Shown here one piece after another: positions 16,258-24,902 of a stretch of 64,000 bases of DNA (its first letter is position 1; every line of letters starts with the position of its first letter). The notes beneath the pieces were generated by a model that had not been told where the DNA came from, made no database searches, and saw only the letters and a list, made by a program, of their open reading frames with translations. The translations under genes were made by a program, and so were the position numbers. The stretch is from Clostridiales bacterium (lineage in GTDB: Bacteria; Bacillota; Clostridia; Christensenellales; CAG-138): assembly GCA_004558825.1 (NCBI GenBank), contig SFDB01000002.1:124001-188000 (forward strand), written 5' to 3'.

Positions 16258-18039
16258 ATGGCGCTGTTCCCGGAAGCATGGATGGACGAGCTGCTTAGCA
16301 AAAATGACATCGCCTCCGTAGTGGCGGAGTATGTTGAGCTTACGCCTAAGGGCAGGCGGCTATGGGGCTGCTGCCCGTTCCACAGCGAAAAGACGCCTTC
16401 CTTTTCGGTTTCCGCTGATAAGCAGATGTACTACTGCTTCGGCTGCCATGCAGGCGGCGGGGTCGTTCAGTTCATCAAGGAGATGGAGAAACTGAACTAT
16501 CCGGAAGCGGTCGCGTTTCTGGCAAGGCGCGTGAATATGGAGCTCCCGAGTGAAATAAATGATGAGCAGCTTCGCCGTGAACGTGCTCTAAAGGAGCGCT
16601 TGTATAATGCTTGTCGAGATGCAGCGATGTTCTATCATAAGCAGCTTATGGGTGACAATGGTGTGAAAGCGCGCGAATATCTTGCCAAGCGCGGCATAGA
16701 CCGGGCAGCGGTGACAAGATTCGGCATAGGCTATGCACCTGAAGGATGGGAAGACCTCAAAAAGCATATGCTCGAAAAGGGCTACAGAGAGGACGAACTT
16801 ATATCTGCAGGACTTGCCGTAAAGGGGAAAAGCGGACGTGTGTACGACGCATACCGCGCGCGCGTGATATTCCCGATAATCGCCGCAAACGAGCGTGTGG
16901 TCGCGTTTGGCGCAAGGACGATGATCGCGGACGAAACACCAAAGTACATCAATACGGGGGATACTCCGATATACTCAAAGCGTGCCAATCTCTATGCCAT
17001 AAACCTGCTCAAAGGCAAGAAAATCGACGACATAATAATGGTAGAGGGCTACATGGACGCAATCAGATTGCATTCCGCCGGTATAGACAATGCGGTTGCG
17101 TCACTCGGCACGGCGCTTACCGCAAAACAGGCTAAGCTCATAAAACGCTATGTATCAAAGGTGTTTATAGCTTACGATGGTGACAGCGCAGGAAGGAATG
17201 CGACGCTTAGAGGGCTTGATATACTTGCGGCGGAGGGAATAGACGTCAAGGTAATAACGATACCCGACGATATGGATCCCGACGATTTTGTCAAGAAATA
17301 TGGGGCGGAAGCATTCTTGAAGCTGAAGGATTCGGCGAGGACGCTCGAAATGTTTAAGCTTGACTTTATGAGCCAAAGCTATGACCTCATGACTGATGAC
17401 GGACGCGAGAAATATGCCGAGAGCGCATGCAATTATATTGCCAAGCTCAAGCCTGTAATACAGAGACGCTACTGTAAATATGTAGCCGAAAAGACGGGAA
17501 TATCGCTTGAAGCTATCGTAAAGCAGTGCGAACTGGATTCAAAAGACGACAATGCGAATAGCTTTGCACTCACACGGAATAATAGAGATAAAAAATCACC
17601 GAGTGAGCTGTCGGAGCGGGAAAAGTGCGAATTGACGATACTTGCGTGCGCTTTGATGGGCAAAGACGTGTTTGTGAGGATACGAAAGCATCCGGATTTC
17701 TCTGTAGAAAACGTGTTCGTTAATGACGACATAAAGGGATGCTATAAAGCGATTGCAGAATGCTATGAGCGCGGAGAAACGCCGAATATTGGCGCAATAC
17801 TTGCCGCAATGCCCGGTGATGAGCAGATGCTCACTCCGGCGCTTATTGAGCAGGAGAGTATAACGGACGGATATGTCACCGCCGCGGACTGCATTGAACG
17901 GATAACTGTTATCGACTTGAAGAACAAGCTGCAATCCGTTGCAAACGGCATGAAGAACGCGAGCGGCGATAAGCGTATGAGGCTTAGCGACGAGTACGCC
18001 GCGCTCATTAAAGAACTAAAACAACGAAATAAATCATAA
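16258..18039 (+). CDS. dnaG: DNA primase
   Basis: 593 residues. An N-terminal CHC2 zinc finger (CCPFHSEKTPSFSVS, then YYCFGCHAGG, about 38-63) binds template; the catalytic Toprim core carries MVEGYMDAIRLH, SLGTALTAKQA and AYDGDSAGRNATLRGLDIL; the C-terminal DnaB-binding region follows. It makes RNA primers at the replication fork. ATG 16258 has GGAAAGGAG upstream. It sits 13 bases ahead of rpoD in the classical macromolecular-synthesis arrangement, without rpsU. Confidence 0.96.
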   Translation: MALFPEAWMDELLSKNDIASVVAEYVELTPKGRRLWGCCPFHSEKTPSFSVSADKQMYYCFGCHAGGGVVQFIKEMEKLNYPEAVAFLARRVNMELPSEINDEQLRRERALKERLYNACRDAAMFYHKQLMGDNGVKAREYLAKRGIDRAAVTRFGIGYAPEGWEDLKKHMLEKGYREDELISAGLAVKGKSGRVYDAYRARVIFPIIAANERVVAFGARTMIADETPKYINTGDTPIYSKRANLYAINLLKGKKIDDIIMVEGYMDAIRLHSAGIDNAVASLGTALTAKQAKLIKRYVSKVFIAYDGDSAGRNATLRGLDILAAEGIDVKVITIPDDMDPDDFVKKYGAEAFLKLKDSARTLEMFKLDFMSQSYDLMTDDGREKYAESACNYIAKLKPVIQRRYCKYVAEKTGISLEAIVKQCELDSKDDNANSFALTRNNRDKKSPSELSEREKCELTILACALMGKDVFVRIRKHPDFSVENVFVNDDIKGCYKAIAECYERGETPNIGAILAAMPGDEQMLTPALIEQESITDGYVTAADCIERITVIDLKNKLQSVANGMKNASGDKRMRLSDEYAALIKELKQRNKS

Positions 18040-18052
18040 AGGATGGTCTTTC

Positions 18053-19132
18053 ATGGAAGAAAAGGAATCTCGCACGGCAAAGGTTGACGAGCTGATCGAG
18101 AAAGGTAAGCAAAAGGGAGTTTTGACCTACAAAGAGGTAATGGATACGCTCGAGGAGGTCGAGCTTGATTCTGAGCACATTGAGGGTGTTTACGACAAAC
18201 TTGAGGCGCTTAACATCGATGTAGTGGAGGACAACGCTGCGGAAATGGAAACCGTAGAGGATATGACAGAAATCGAGACGCAGATAGCTGCTGCGGAAGG
18301 TATCAGCGTAGACGATCCGGTTCGTATGTATCTTAAGGAGATAGGTAAGGTTCCGCTTCTAACAGCGCAGCAGGAAATTGAGATAGCCAAACGCATGGCT
18401 AATAACGATGAGGATGCGAAGCAGCAGCTTGCCGAAGCTAATCTCAGACTGGTTGTCAGCGTCGCCAAAAAATATGTTGGAAAGGGTCTTTTGTTCTTAG
18501 ACCTTATTCAGGAGGGAAATCTCGGGCTCATAAAGGCCGTCGAAAAATTCGATTATAGGAAGGGCTACAAATTTTCGACGTATGCTACATGGTGGATAAG
18601 GCAGGCCATAACACGTGCGATAGCCGATCAGGCACGCACTATAAGGATACCCGTGCACATGGTGGAAACCATCAACAAGCTCATACGCTGTCAGCGTCAG
18701 CTTACACAGGAGCTTGGTAGAGAGCCGCGCCCCGAAGAGCTTGCGAAGGAGCTCGGAATGACGGTAGAAAAGGTACGCGAGATAAAAAAGATAGCGCAGG
18801 AACCCGTATCGCTCGAGACGCCTATAGGCGAGGAGGATGACAGCCATCTGGGTGACTTTATACCGGACGACGAAGCGCCGGCACCCGCAGAGATAGCTTC
18901 GTTTACACTTCTGCGCGAACAGCTTCTTGAAGTGCTCGACACGCTTACACCTCGCGAGGAAATGGTGCTTAGGCTTAGGTTTGGCCTTGACGACGGAAAG
19001 ACGCGCACTCTCGAGGAGGTTGGCAAGGAGTTTAACGTGACGCGCGAACGCATACGCCAAATTGAGGCAAAAGCGCTCAGGAAGCTTCGTCACCCCAGCA
19101 GAAGCAAGAAGCTCCGTGACTTTCTTGATTGA
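18053..19132 (+). CDS. rpoD: RNA polymerase primary sigma factor
   Basis: 359 residues. A short region 1.1 (about 1-80) is followed by DPVRMYLKEIGKVPLLT (region 1.2), the nearly invariant region 2 with DLIQEGNLGLIKAVEKF and KFSTYATWWIRQAITRA, region 3, and region 4 with VTRERIRQIEAKALRKLRHP. It is the housekeeping sigma-A, which reads the TTGACA/TATAAT-type promoters found here. Ribosome site AAAGGATG. A bidirectional terminator follows. Confidence 0.97.
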   Translation: MEEKESRTAKVDELIEKGKQKGVLTYKEVMDTLEEVELDSEHIEGVYDKLEALNIDVVEDNAAEMETVEDMTEIETQIAAAEGISVDDPVRMYLKEIGKVPLLTAQQEIEIAKRMANNDEDAKQQLAEANLRLVVSVAKKYVGKGLLFLDLIQEGNLGLIKAVEKFDYRKGYKFSTYATWWIRQAITRAIADQARTIRIPVHMVETINKLIRCQRQLTQELGREPRPEELAKELGMTVEKVREIKKIAQEPVSLETPIGEEDDSHLGDFIPDDEAPAPAEIASFTLLREQLLEVLDTLTPREEMVLRLRFGLDDGKTRTLEEVGKEFNVTRERIRQIEAKALRKLRHPSRSKKLRDFLD

Positions 19133-19160
19133 TTATGTATGACATGCTGTGCAAGGTTAT

Positions 19161-19199
19161 TGAAATAATAAGCGGCTGTAAAGCCGCCCTTTTATTTCA
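19161..19199. terminator. Bidirectional terminator between rpoD and the glycerate kinase gene
   Basis: GCGGC (19172-19176), loop TGTAAA, GCCGC (19183-19187), extended by TGAAATAA (19161-19168) pairing with TTATTTCA (19192-19199). It has T-rich tracts on both strands, as expected between convergent genes. Confidence 0.75.
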
Positions 19200-19202
19200 T
19201 AA

Positions 19203-20810
19203 TCAATGCCGCGGCGCCTTCGGTGCGCCAAGCTTTTCAACGTCACGTCCCATTCGTATAAATCTGAACATTCTGTCAGCGGCGTCATCGAACAGACGTA
19301 TGTAATCTGCCTGCGCCTGCTCGGCGGTCATAGGGGAGTTGACGAGTGTCATCACGCCGGCATTGCCTAAAGAATATATCTCTTCGGCGCCTTCGCCCAT
19401 GCAGCCTGCAAGGATAGCTACGGGTATGTTACGCTTCCGGCAGCGTTTCATTACGCCTGCGACAGCCTTCCCGTATCGAGCTGTTTGGGCGTCAAGGCGA
19501 CCTTCCCCGGTTATAACGAGCGAGACACCTTTGAGCAGTGTTTCAAAGCGCACTGCGTCCAGAAGCGCATCGATTCCGCTTTTTAGCTCTGCACCGAGTA
19601 TTATGTTGAGCATTGCGCCGAGGCCTCCGGCAGCGCCCGAACCGTTGACATGGTTGGCATCTACGCCGAAGGTTTCCTTTAGTACGCTGCGGTAGTTTTC
19701 CATGCCGCGCTCAAGCTCCGATATCTGCTCTGCGGAAGCGCCCTTTTGCGGGGCGTAAACACGCGTTGCGCCGTTTTCACCGGTGAGGGGATTGCTGACG
19801 TCGCAGAATGCGGATAGCTTAACGTTTTTAAGCCGCGGATGAAGAAGCTCCGTATCGATTTTTTTAATTTTAATAAGGTTTTCACCGCAGCCGCTAAGTT
19901 CATTGCCGTTTTCATCGTAGAACTTCACTCCGAGGGCAATTGCGCAGCCCATTCCTCCGTCGTTGGTCGCGCTTCCGCCGAGACCGACGATGACTTCGGC
20001 AACGCCTTCGTCGAGCGCCCGTCGTATCAGCTCGCCTGTTCCAAGACTTGAAGCGCTCATTATATCAAGCTCATCTTTATTTATGCGCGTCAAACCCGAA
20101 GCCTGGGCCGTTTCGATGACGGCGGTTTTGCCGTATATCACGCCGTATGCGGCTTTGATTCGTCTGCCGAGCGGATCGCTTGCGTCGCAGATGCGATAGA
20201 CCCCGCTTGCAGCCGTTACGAACGCCTCAACAGTGCCCTCGCCGCCGTCGGCAATGGGTACGTTTACGACTTTTACACCGGGAAAGTTTCGTCTTGCGGC
20301 CATCGTGATGCGCTTTATCGCGTCCTTTGACGATATTGTTCCTTTAAACGAATCGGGCGCAAGCAGTATTTTTATACCGCGTCCTACCGGACGTTTTTTG
20401 CCGTGCCTTTTAGGAACGCTGAGGGAATACATGTCGTGGTCGCCGTTTTTCATCGTGCCGTCCGCTTTTACTTCTCCAAAATAAAGAAGCCCTTCCATGT
20501 CAGCGAGCCGGTTATTTTCAATATAGGGCAGCGTAGAAGCAAGATACATGTTTATGCCGGCATCGTTATCAAGCTTCTCATATATCTTGCGCATTTCTTT
20601 GAGGCTGCCGCCCATTATTACGACCGTGTATATGTTCTGCCCTGCAGCCTTGTCGGCGTTTGATATGCCGCCGTAAACACTCAGCCCTTTAAGCTCCGAT
20701 ACGGTAAGCACGGAAAACACCTCTTCGAGCATATAACGCGCTGAGGTGTCGTCAACAGCGTCCGACATCAGGTCAAATCTTATTCCCAAACCAAACCGCT
20801 TAAGTTCCAT
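19203..20810 (-). CDS. Glycerate 2-kinase with extra N-terminal domain
   Basis: 535 residues. From about 146 on it is a GlxK-type glycerate kinase: IKILLAPDSFKGTISS, NVPIADGGEGTVEAF, VGLGGSATNDGGMG, and SGAAGGLGAML. It phosphorylates D-glycerate, linking glycerate to glycolysis. Residues 1-145 (start MELKRFGLGIRF) are not part of that family and I do not recognise them; they contain an alpha/beta pattern with NIYTVVIMGG and a YLASTLPYIEN segment. The long start is well supported: GGGGGGATT lies just before ATG 20810, 18 bases from the clpC stop, so it belongs to the mcsAB-clpC transcript. A short kinase-only start would lack a ribosome site. Confidence 0.88.
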   Translation of the reverse strand: MELKRFGLGIRFDLMSDAVDDTSARYMLEEVFSVLTVSELKGLSVYGGISNADKAAGQNIYTVVIMGGSLKEMRKIYEKLDNDAGINMYLASTLPYIENNRLADMEGLLYFGEVKADGTMKNGDHDMYSLSVPKRHGKKRPVGRGIKILLAPDSFKGTISSKDAIKRITMAARRNFPGVKVVNVPIADGGEGTVEAFVTAASGVYRICDASDPLGRRIKAAYGVIYGKTAVIETAQASGLTRINKDELDIMSASSLGTGELIRRALDEGVAEVIVGLGGSATNDGGMGCAIALGVKFYDENGNELSGCGENLIKIKKIDTELLHPRLKNVKLSAFCDVSNPLTGENGATRVYAPQKGASAEQISELERGMENYRSVLKETFGVDANHVNGSGAAGGLGAMLNIILGAELKSGIDALLDAVRFETLLKGVSLVITGEGRLDAQTARYGKAVAGVMKRCRKRNIPVAILAGCMGEGAEEIYSLGNAGVMTLVNSPMTAEQAQADYIRLFDDAADRMFRFIRMGRDVEKLGAPKAPRH

Positions 20811-20828
20811 AATCCCCCCAAAAGTGTT

Positions 20829-23258
20829 TTATAATGTTCTGAATTTGAATTCGCCGTTATCAACGTACATCTCAACCTTGTCGCCGAGCTTAACCTCGCC
20901 TGAAAGAATAGCTTCGCTCAGGCTGTCCTCAAGCTGGTGCTGAATGGCGCGTCTCAGCGGCCTTGCGCCGTATTGAATATCGAAGCCTTCGTCGGCGAGC
21001 ATGTGCGCTGCATCATTTGTGACAGTAAGCTCGATATTGCGCTCTCTCAGACGCATTATGACGCTGTTGAGCATAAGCTTGACTATCTGCATTGTTTGTT
21101 CGCGTTCGAGGGTATGGAATATTATTATTTCATCAATTCTGTTTAAGAATTCTATCCTGAATGCTTTTTTGAGCTCGCTCATCATGTTTTCTTTCATGCT
21201 CTCATAAGAGAAAACGGATCTGTCAGAGCCGAAACCGACAACATTGCCCGTTTGGAGCTTTGACGCGCCAAGATTTGAAGTCATGATGATTATGGTGTTG
21301 CGGAAGTCGACGGTCCTGCCTTTTGAGTCGGTAAGTCTGCCGTCCTCGAGCACCTGAAGCAGTATGTTGAACACGTCGGCGTGAGCTTTTTCGATTTCGT
21401 CGAACAGAATAACGCAGTAAGGCTTGCGGCGCACGCGTTCTGTCAACTGACCGCCGTCGTCATATCCGACGTAACCGGGCGGCGAGCCTATCAGCTTTGC
21501 GACCGAATGCGGCTCCATGTATTCCGACATATCGAGGCGTATCATCGCGTTTTCATCTGAGAACATGGCTTCTGCAAGAGCGCGTGAAAGCTCTGTTTTG
21601 CCCACGCCCGTAGGCCCGAGAAACAGGTATGAGCCGATGGGGCGCTGTGGGTCTTTAAGACCGGCGCGAGCTCTTCTTATTGCGCGTGAAACGGCGGACA
21701 CGGCTTCGTCCTGACCCACGACGCGTTCATGGAGCAGAGCCTCAAGACCTAATAGCTTTTCGCTCTCGTCTTGCGTGAGCTGCTTAACGGGTATGCCGGT
21801 CCATGAATTTACTACCTGAGCTATATCGTCTTCGCAAACCGTGCAGCGGCTGTCATCGCGGGAGCTTTCCCAATCGTTGCGCCGCCTGTCGATGCCTGCG
21901 CGAAGATGTTGTTCTTCGTCGCGCAAAGCAGCCGCACGCTCATAGTTTTGGTTGTTGACAGCCTCTTCCTTTTCTTTAAGAAGCGATTGAAGCCTTGCCT
22001 CCATCTGCTTCATATCGGAGGGCGTGTCATATTCGCGCAGTCTGACGCGGCTTGCGGCCTCGTCCATAAGGTCGATGGCCTTATCGGGCAAGAATCTGTC
22101 GGGAATATAGCGGCTTGAAAGCTCCACGGCTGCGTTTATGGCCTCATCGGTTATGCGGGCATTGTGATGCGCCTCGTACCTGTCACGGAGTCCGAGAAGT
22201 ATTTGCACCGCCTGTTCCTTTGTGGGTTCGCCGACGGTAACGGGCTGAAAGCGACGCTCGAGAGCGGCGTCCTTTTCAATATAGCGTCGGTATTCGTCGG
22301 GCGTCGTTGCTCCTATGACCTGTATCTCGCCGCGAGCGAGCGCCGGCTTCAGTATGTTGGAGGCGTCAACGCTGCCTTCGGATGCGCCTGCGCCAACTAT
22401 GGTATGCAGCTCGTCTATGAAAAGTATTGTGTTCTTTGTTTCGTTAAGCTCATTGATGACGCTTTTTATGCGCTCCTCAAATTCGCCCCTGTATTTTGTG
22501 CCCGCAAGCATGGCGCCAAGGTCGAGAGACACGAGGCGTTTGCCGCTGAGAAGCTCAGGAATATCTCCCGATATTATCCTTTGTGCCAATCCTTCGATTA
22601 TGGCGCTTTTTCCTACGCCGGGATCGCCTATGAGCACGGGATTATTCTTTGTGCGGCGGCTGAGTATCTGGACGATTCGCTGTATCTCGTTTTGCCGTCC
22701 TATTACGGGGTCAAGCTCGCCGAGTTCGGCAAGCCTTGTTATATCCTTACTGTACATGTCGAGAGTCGACGTTTGGGATTCGCCTGTTTTGCGCTCGTTA
22801 AAAGCCGGCGTCTTAAGCTCGCCCGACGTTGATTGAACAACGGCCTTGCGAAGCATGTTCAAGTCGACGCCGAGCTCCGACAGCACGCGCGCTGCCGCGC
22901 AGCCACGCTCATTGATTATGGCAAGCAATATGTGTTCAGTGCCGATATAGCTGTTTTTCAGCTCTTTTGCTTCGTAGAGGCTCATTTCAAGTATTTTCTT
23001 TGTGCTCGGAGTGTAGCCGAAGCTGTCGGTGAACTGCCTGACTGACGCGTTCGGGATGAGCGAAACGGCGTTCATTACATCGCTTTCGGTCACGCCGAAG
23101 CGCATGAGCGCTTTAGCGGCTGCGCCGTCGCGTTCACACAAAAGACCCGCGAGCAGGTGTTCGCTGCCAACGTAGTTATGGTTCAACTTTTTGGCGCACT
23201 CCTGCGCAAGCACCATCGCCCTGCGTGCGCCTTCTGTAAATCTATCAAAAATGCTCAT
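20829..23258 (-). CDS. clpC: ATP-dependent Clp protease ATPase subunit ClpC
   Basis: 809 residues from ATG 23258 behind GGAGG; the longer frame to 23375 is non-homologous and overlaps mcsB. Domain order: two N-terminal repeats (1-150) that bind adaptors, AAA+ module 1 with GDPGVGKSAIIEG, a middle UVR-containing coiled coil (KEKEEAVNNQNYERAAALRDEE), AAA+ module 2 with GPTGVGKTELSRAL, then the C-terminal domain. ClpC unfolds arginine-phosphorylated proteins and feeds them to ClpP. It is the third gene of the mcsA-mcsB-clpC cluster, without ctsR. Confidence 0.96.
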   Translation of the reverse strand: MSIFDRFTEGARRAMVLAQECAKKLNHNYVGSEHLLAGLLCERDGAAAKALMRFGVTESDVMNAVSLIPNASVRQFTDSFGYTPSTKKILEMSLYEAKELKNSYIGTEHILLAIINERGCAAARVLSELGVDLNMLRKAVVQSTSGELKTPAFNERKTGESQTSTLDMYSKDITRLAELGELDPVIGRQNEIQRIVQILSRRTKNNPVLIGDPGVGKSAIIEGLAQRIISGDIPELLSGKRLVSLDLGAMLAGTKYRGEFEERIKSVINELNETKNTILFIDELHTIVGAGASEGSVDASNILKPALARGEIQVIGATTPDEYRRYIEKDAALERRFQPVTVGEPTKEQAVQILLGLRDRYEAHHNARITDEAINAAVELSSRYIPDRFLPDKAIDLMDEAASRVRLREYDTPSDMKQMEARLQSLLKEKEEAVNNQNYERAAALRDEEQHLRAGIDRRRNDWESSRDDSRCTVCEDDIAQVVNSWTGIPVKQLTQDESEKLLGLEALLHERVVGQDEAVSAVSRAIRRARAGLKDPQRPIGSYLFLGPTGVGKTELSRALAEAMFSDENAMIRLDMSEYMEPHSVAKLIGSPPGYVGYDDGGQLTERVRRKPYCVILFDEIEKAHADVFNILLQVLEDGRLTDSKGRTVDFRNTIIIMTSNLGASKLQTGNVVGFGSDRSVFSYESMKENMMSELKKAFRIEFLNRIDEIIIFHTLEREQTMQIVKLMLNSVIMRLRERNIELTVTNDAAHMLADEGFDIQYGARPLRRAIQHQLEDSLSEAILSGEVKLGDKVEMYVDNGEFKFRTL

Positions 23259-23272
23259 TGTTTCCTCCGAAA

Positions 23273-24256
23273 TCAATATGCCTTCAAAATATCGTTTGCG
23301 CGTTTTGCGCGGATAGCAAGCTCCGCTTCGCTGTTGAGCGCCGTGCCGTTCACACCCTCGAGCGACATGCCGCATTCCTCGAGAAGCTTATCCGACGCCT
23401 CCTGCGTAACGTCGAGTATACCAAGGCTTGCGCCGAACTTGATGTTTGACACATGCTGCACGAGTTCGTTGAAAGAAAGCCTGCGCGCGTATCTGCAGAC
23501 ACCAAGCGAGCGTGAGCACATATCTGCAAGCTCATTCGGATTTTTTGTGTTCACGGCTTCGCGTATATGCATTTCCTGTTCTGCAAGCTGGCTGACGATA
23601 TCTGTTTGGGCCTTGATTATCTCCTGCTCCGTCAGTCCGAGCGTATATTGGTTTGAAACTCTGAATATGCTCCCGAGTGTCTGCGCTCCGTCGCCGTAAA
23701 TACCCTCGACGGTACATCCGAGCTTTGTCAAACTCATTATCAGATGTTCCGTCTGTTTTGTCAGCGACACGCCTGCGAGGTGTATTGCGGCGGAAGCCTT
23801 GAGACCGGTGCCGACGTTGGACGGAGACGCTGTTAAATAGCCAAGCTGGGGGTCAAACGAGAACTCGATTGATTTTTCGAGTATATCTTGTATGCCGCAT
23901 GCAGTGGCGTAAAGCGCTTCAAGCTCAAAATTGCGGGAGGAGCACTGTATCGACACATGATCTTCGGCGTTGAGCGTTATCACGGTTCCGATGTTTTTGG
24001 CAATCAGAACCGATGCGAGCTTGCTTTTAAGCAGCTCCGTACCGCATCCAAAGCGTTCGATAAGAGCGACTTTTTTTGGCTCGTCAAGCGAATCTGCGGG
24101 TAAAAAATCGAAGTTGTCGAAGCCGCCGAATGCATCAAACACGGCCTTTTGGACGTGCTCGGCGTTTCCTTTGTTCATTTTGTTCGGGAACGGAATCCCT
24201 TTTATGTTGCGCGACAGCTTTATTCCGCTGCCCATCACGATGCCGTTATTGTTCAT
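23273..24256 (-). CDS. mcsB: Protein-arginine kinase McsB
   Basis: 327 residues, a phosphagen-kinase-fold enzyme that phosphorylates arginines on proteins and marks them for ClpCP. Visible: LSRNIKGIPFP (14-24), ERFGCGTELL, ASPSNVGTGLKAS (nucleotide-binding loop) and RAKRANDIL near the end. The catalytic loop reads NAEDH (96-100) instead of the usual NEEDH; the second Glu, which acts as base in arginine kinase, is kept. The protein is shorter than typical McsB by about 30 residues. Its start overlaps the end of mcsA by 11 bases, giving translational coupling. Confidence 0.92.
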   Translation of the reverse strand: MNNNGIVMGSGIKLSRNIKGIPFPNKMNKGNAEHVQKAVFDAFGGFDNFDFLPADSLDEPKKVALIERFGCGTELLKSKLASVLIAKNIGTVITLNAEDHVSIQCSSRNFELEALYATACGIQDILEKSIEFSFDPQLGYLTASPSNVGTGLKASAAIHLAGVSLTKQTEHLIMSLTKLGCTVEGIYGDGAQTLGSIFRVSNQYTLGLTEQEIIKAQTDIVSQLAEQEMHIREAVNTKNPNELADMCSRSLGVCRYARRLSFNELVQHVSNIKFGASLGILDVTQEASDKLLEECGMSLEGVNGTALNSEAELAIRAKRANDILKAY

Positions 24257-24731
24257 TTGTCTCGACCTCCTGCGTTGCGGTAAGCGCCTTTATTTTGTCG
24301 CGCAGCTCGGCAGCGAGCTCGTACTGCTCGTTGTTTACGGCTTCGGCAAGATCGTTGCGCAGCTTTTTAAGCTCGTAAAGCTTAGTTGCTTCCGAGCAAG
24401 ATGAAATATGGCCGCGGTGCTCTATGCGTCCGCCCTGCAGGCGCTTTATTATGGGCATGAGCTCGTCGCGCATATCCGTATAGCACGATTCGCATCCCAA
24501 AATTCCCGTGCGTTTAAATTCGCGTATTGTCGTTCCGCATCCGCATTCGGCGTCGTCGGATTCAGGCTGTAAATACTGTGTCATAATGTCGGGCATTACG
24601 GGTACCTTCAAAGCCCCGAGACCTATTTCTTTGGCGCATTTCGCGCAAAAGTGCTGTTCGGTTCTTTTTCCGTTTATTATCATAACGCGATGAATAATCG
24701 CTTCGTTTTGTCCACATATCTCGCAAAGCAT
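24246..24731 (-). CDS. mcsA: McsA, zinc-binding activator of McsB
   Basis: 161 residues. Two Cys pairs at the N-terminus (CEICG and CAKCAKE) and two later (CGC and CESCY) bind zinc; the C-terminus has a UVR motif, YELKKLRNDLAEAVNNEQYE. McsA activates McsB and links it to ClpC. It is the first gene of the cluster; classical Bacillus and Clostridium operons place ctsR ahead of it, and none is present. GGAGGTGAG precedes the ATG. Confidence 0.94.
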   Translation of the reverse strand: MLCEICGQNEAIIHRVMIINGKRTEQHFCAKCAKEIGLGALKVPVMPDIMTQYLQPESDDAECGCGTTIREFKRTGILGCESCYTDMRDELMPIIKRLQGGRIEHRGHISSCSEATKLYELKKLRNDLAEAVNNEQYELAAELRDKIKALTATQEVETNEQ

Positions 24732-24765
24732 TTTATACTCACCTCCGCGTGAATAGTTTTTTATG

Positions 24766-24794
24766 ATTATATCATTTTAATTCATTCTGATAAA
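24766..24794 (-). promoter_or_regulatory. Promoter of mcsA-mcsB-clpC
   Basis: On the minus strand TATAAT (24771-24766) with a 17-base spacer to TTTATC (24794-24789), a weak -35. No CtsR-type direct heptamer repeats (GGTCAAA) are visible around it. Confidence 0.5.
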
Positions 24795-24850
24795 TACGGC
24801 TTTATGTCTATAAGGTGAAAAGATGACGAAGTTTTGTTTTTATGCATTAT

Positions 24851-24878
24851 TTGTATACAGAAATTATGGTATTATAAA
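24851..24878 (+). promoter_or_regulatory. Promoter of the lipase-like hydrolase gene
   Basis: TTGTAT (24851-24856), 16-base spacer, TATAAA (24873-24878), then GCGGAGG before the GTG start. It is divergent to the mcsA promoter. Confidence 0.5.
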
Positions 24879-24902
24879 TAAAACAAAGCGGAGGTGTTGA
24901 AG

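Noticed and set aside
22164..22832. 222-codon plus-strand ORF opposite clpC
   Set aside because: It is antisense to highly conserved ClpC coding sequence and has no family match or ribosome site.
23259..23375. 39-residue N-terminal extension of ClpC
   Set aside because: It reads through the mcsB end, lacks a ribosome site, and ClpC proteins begin at the MxxFxxFTE-type start at 23258.
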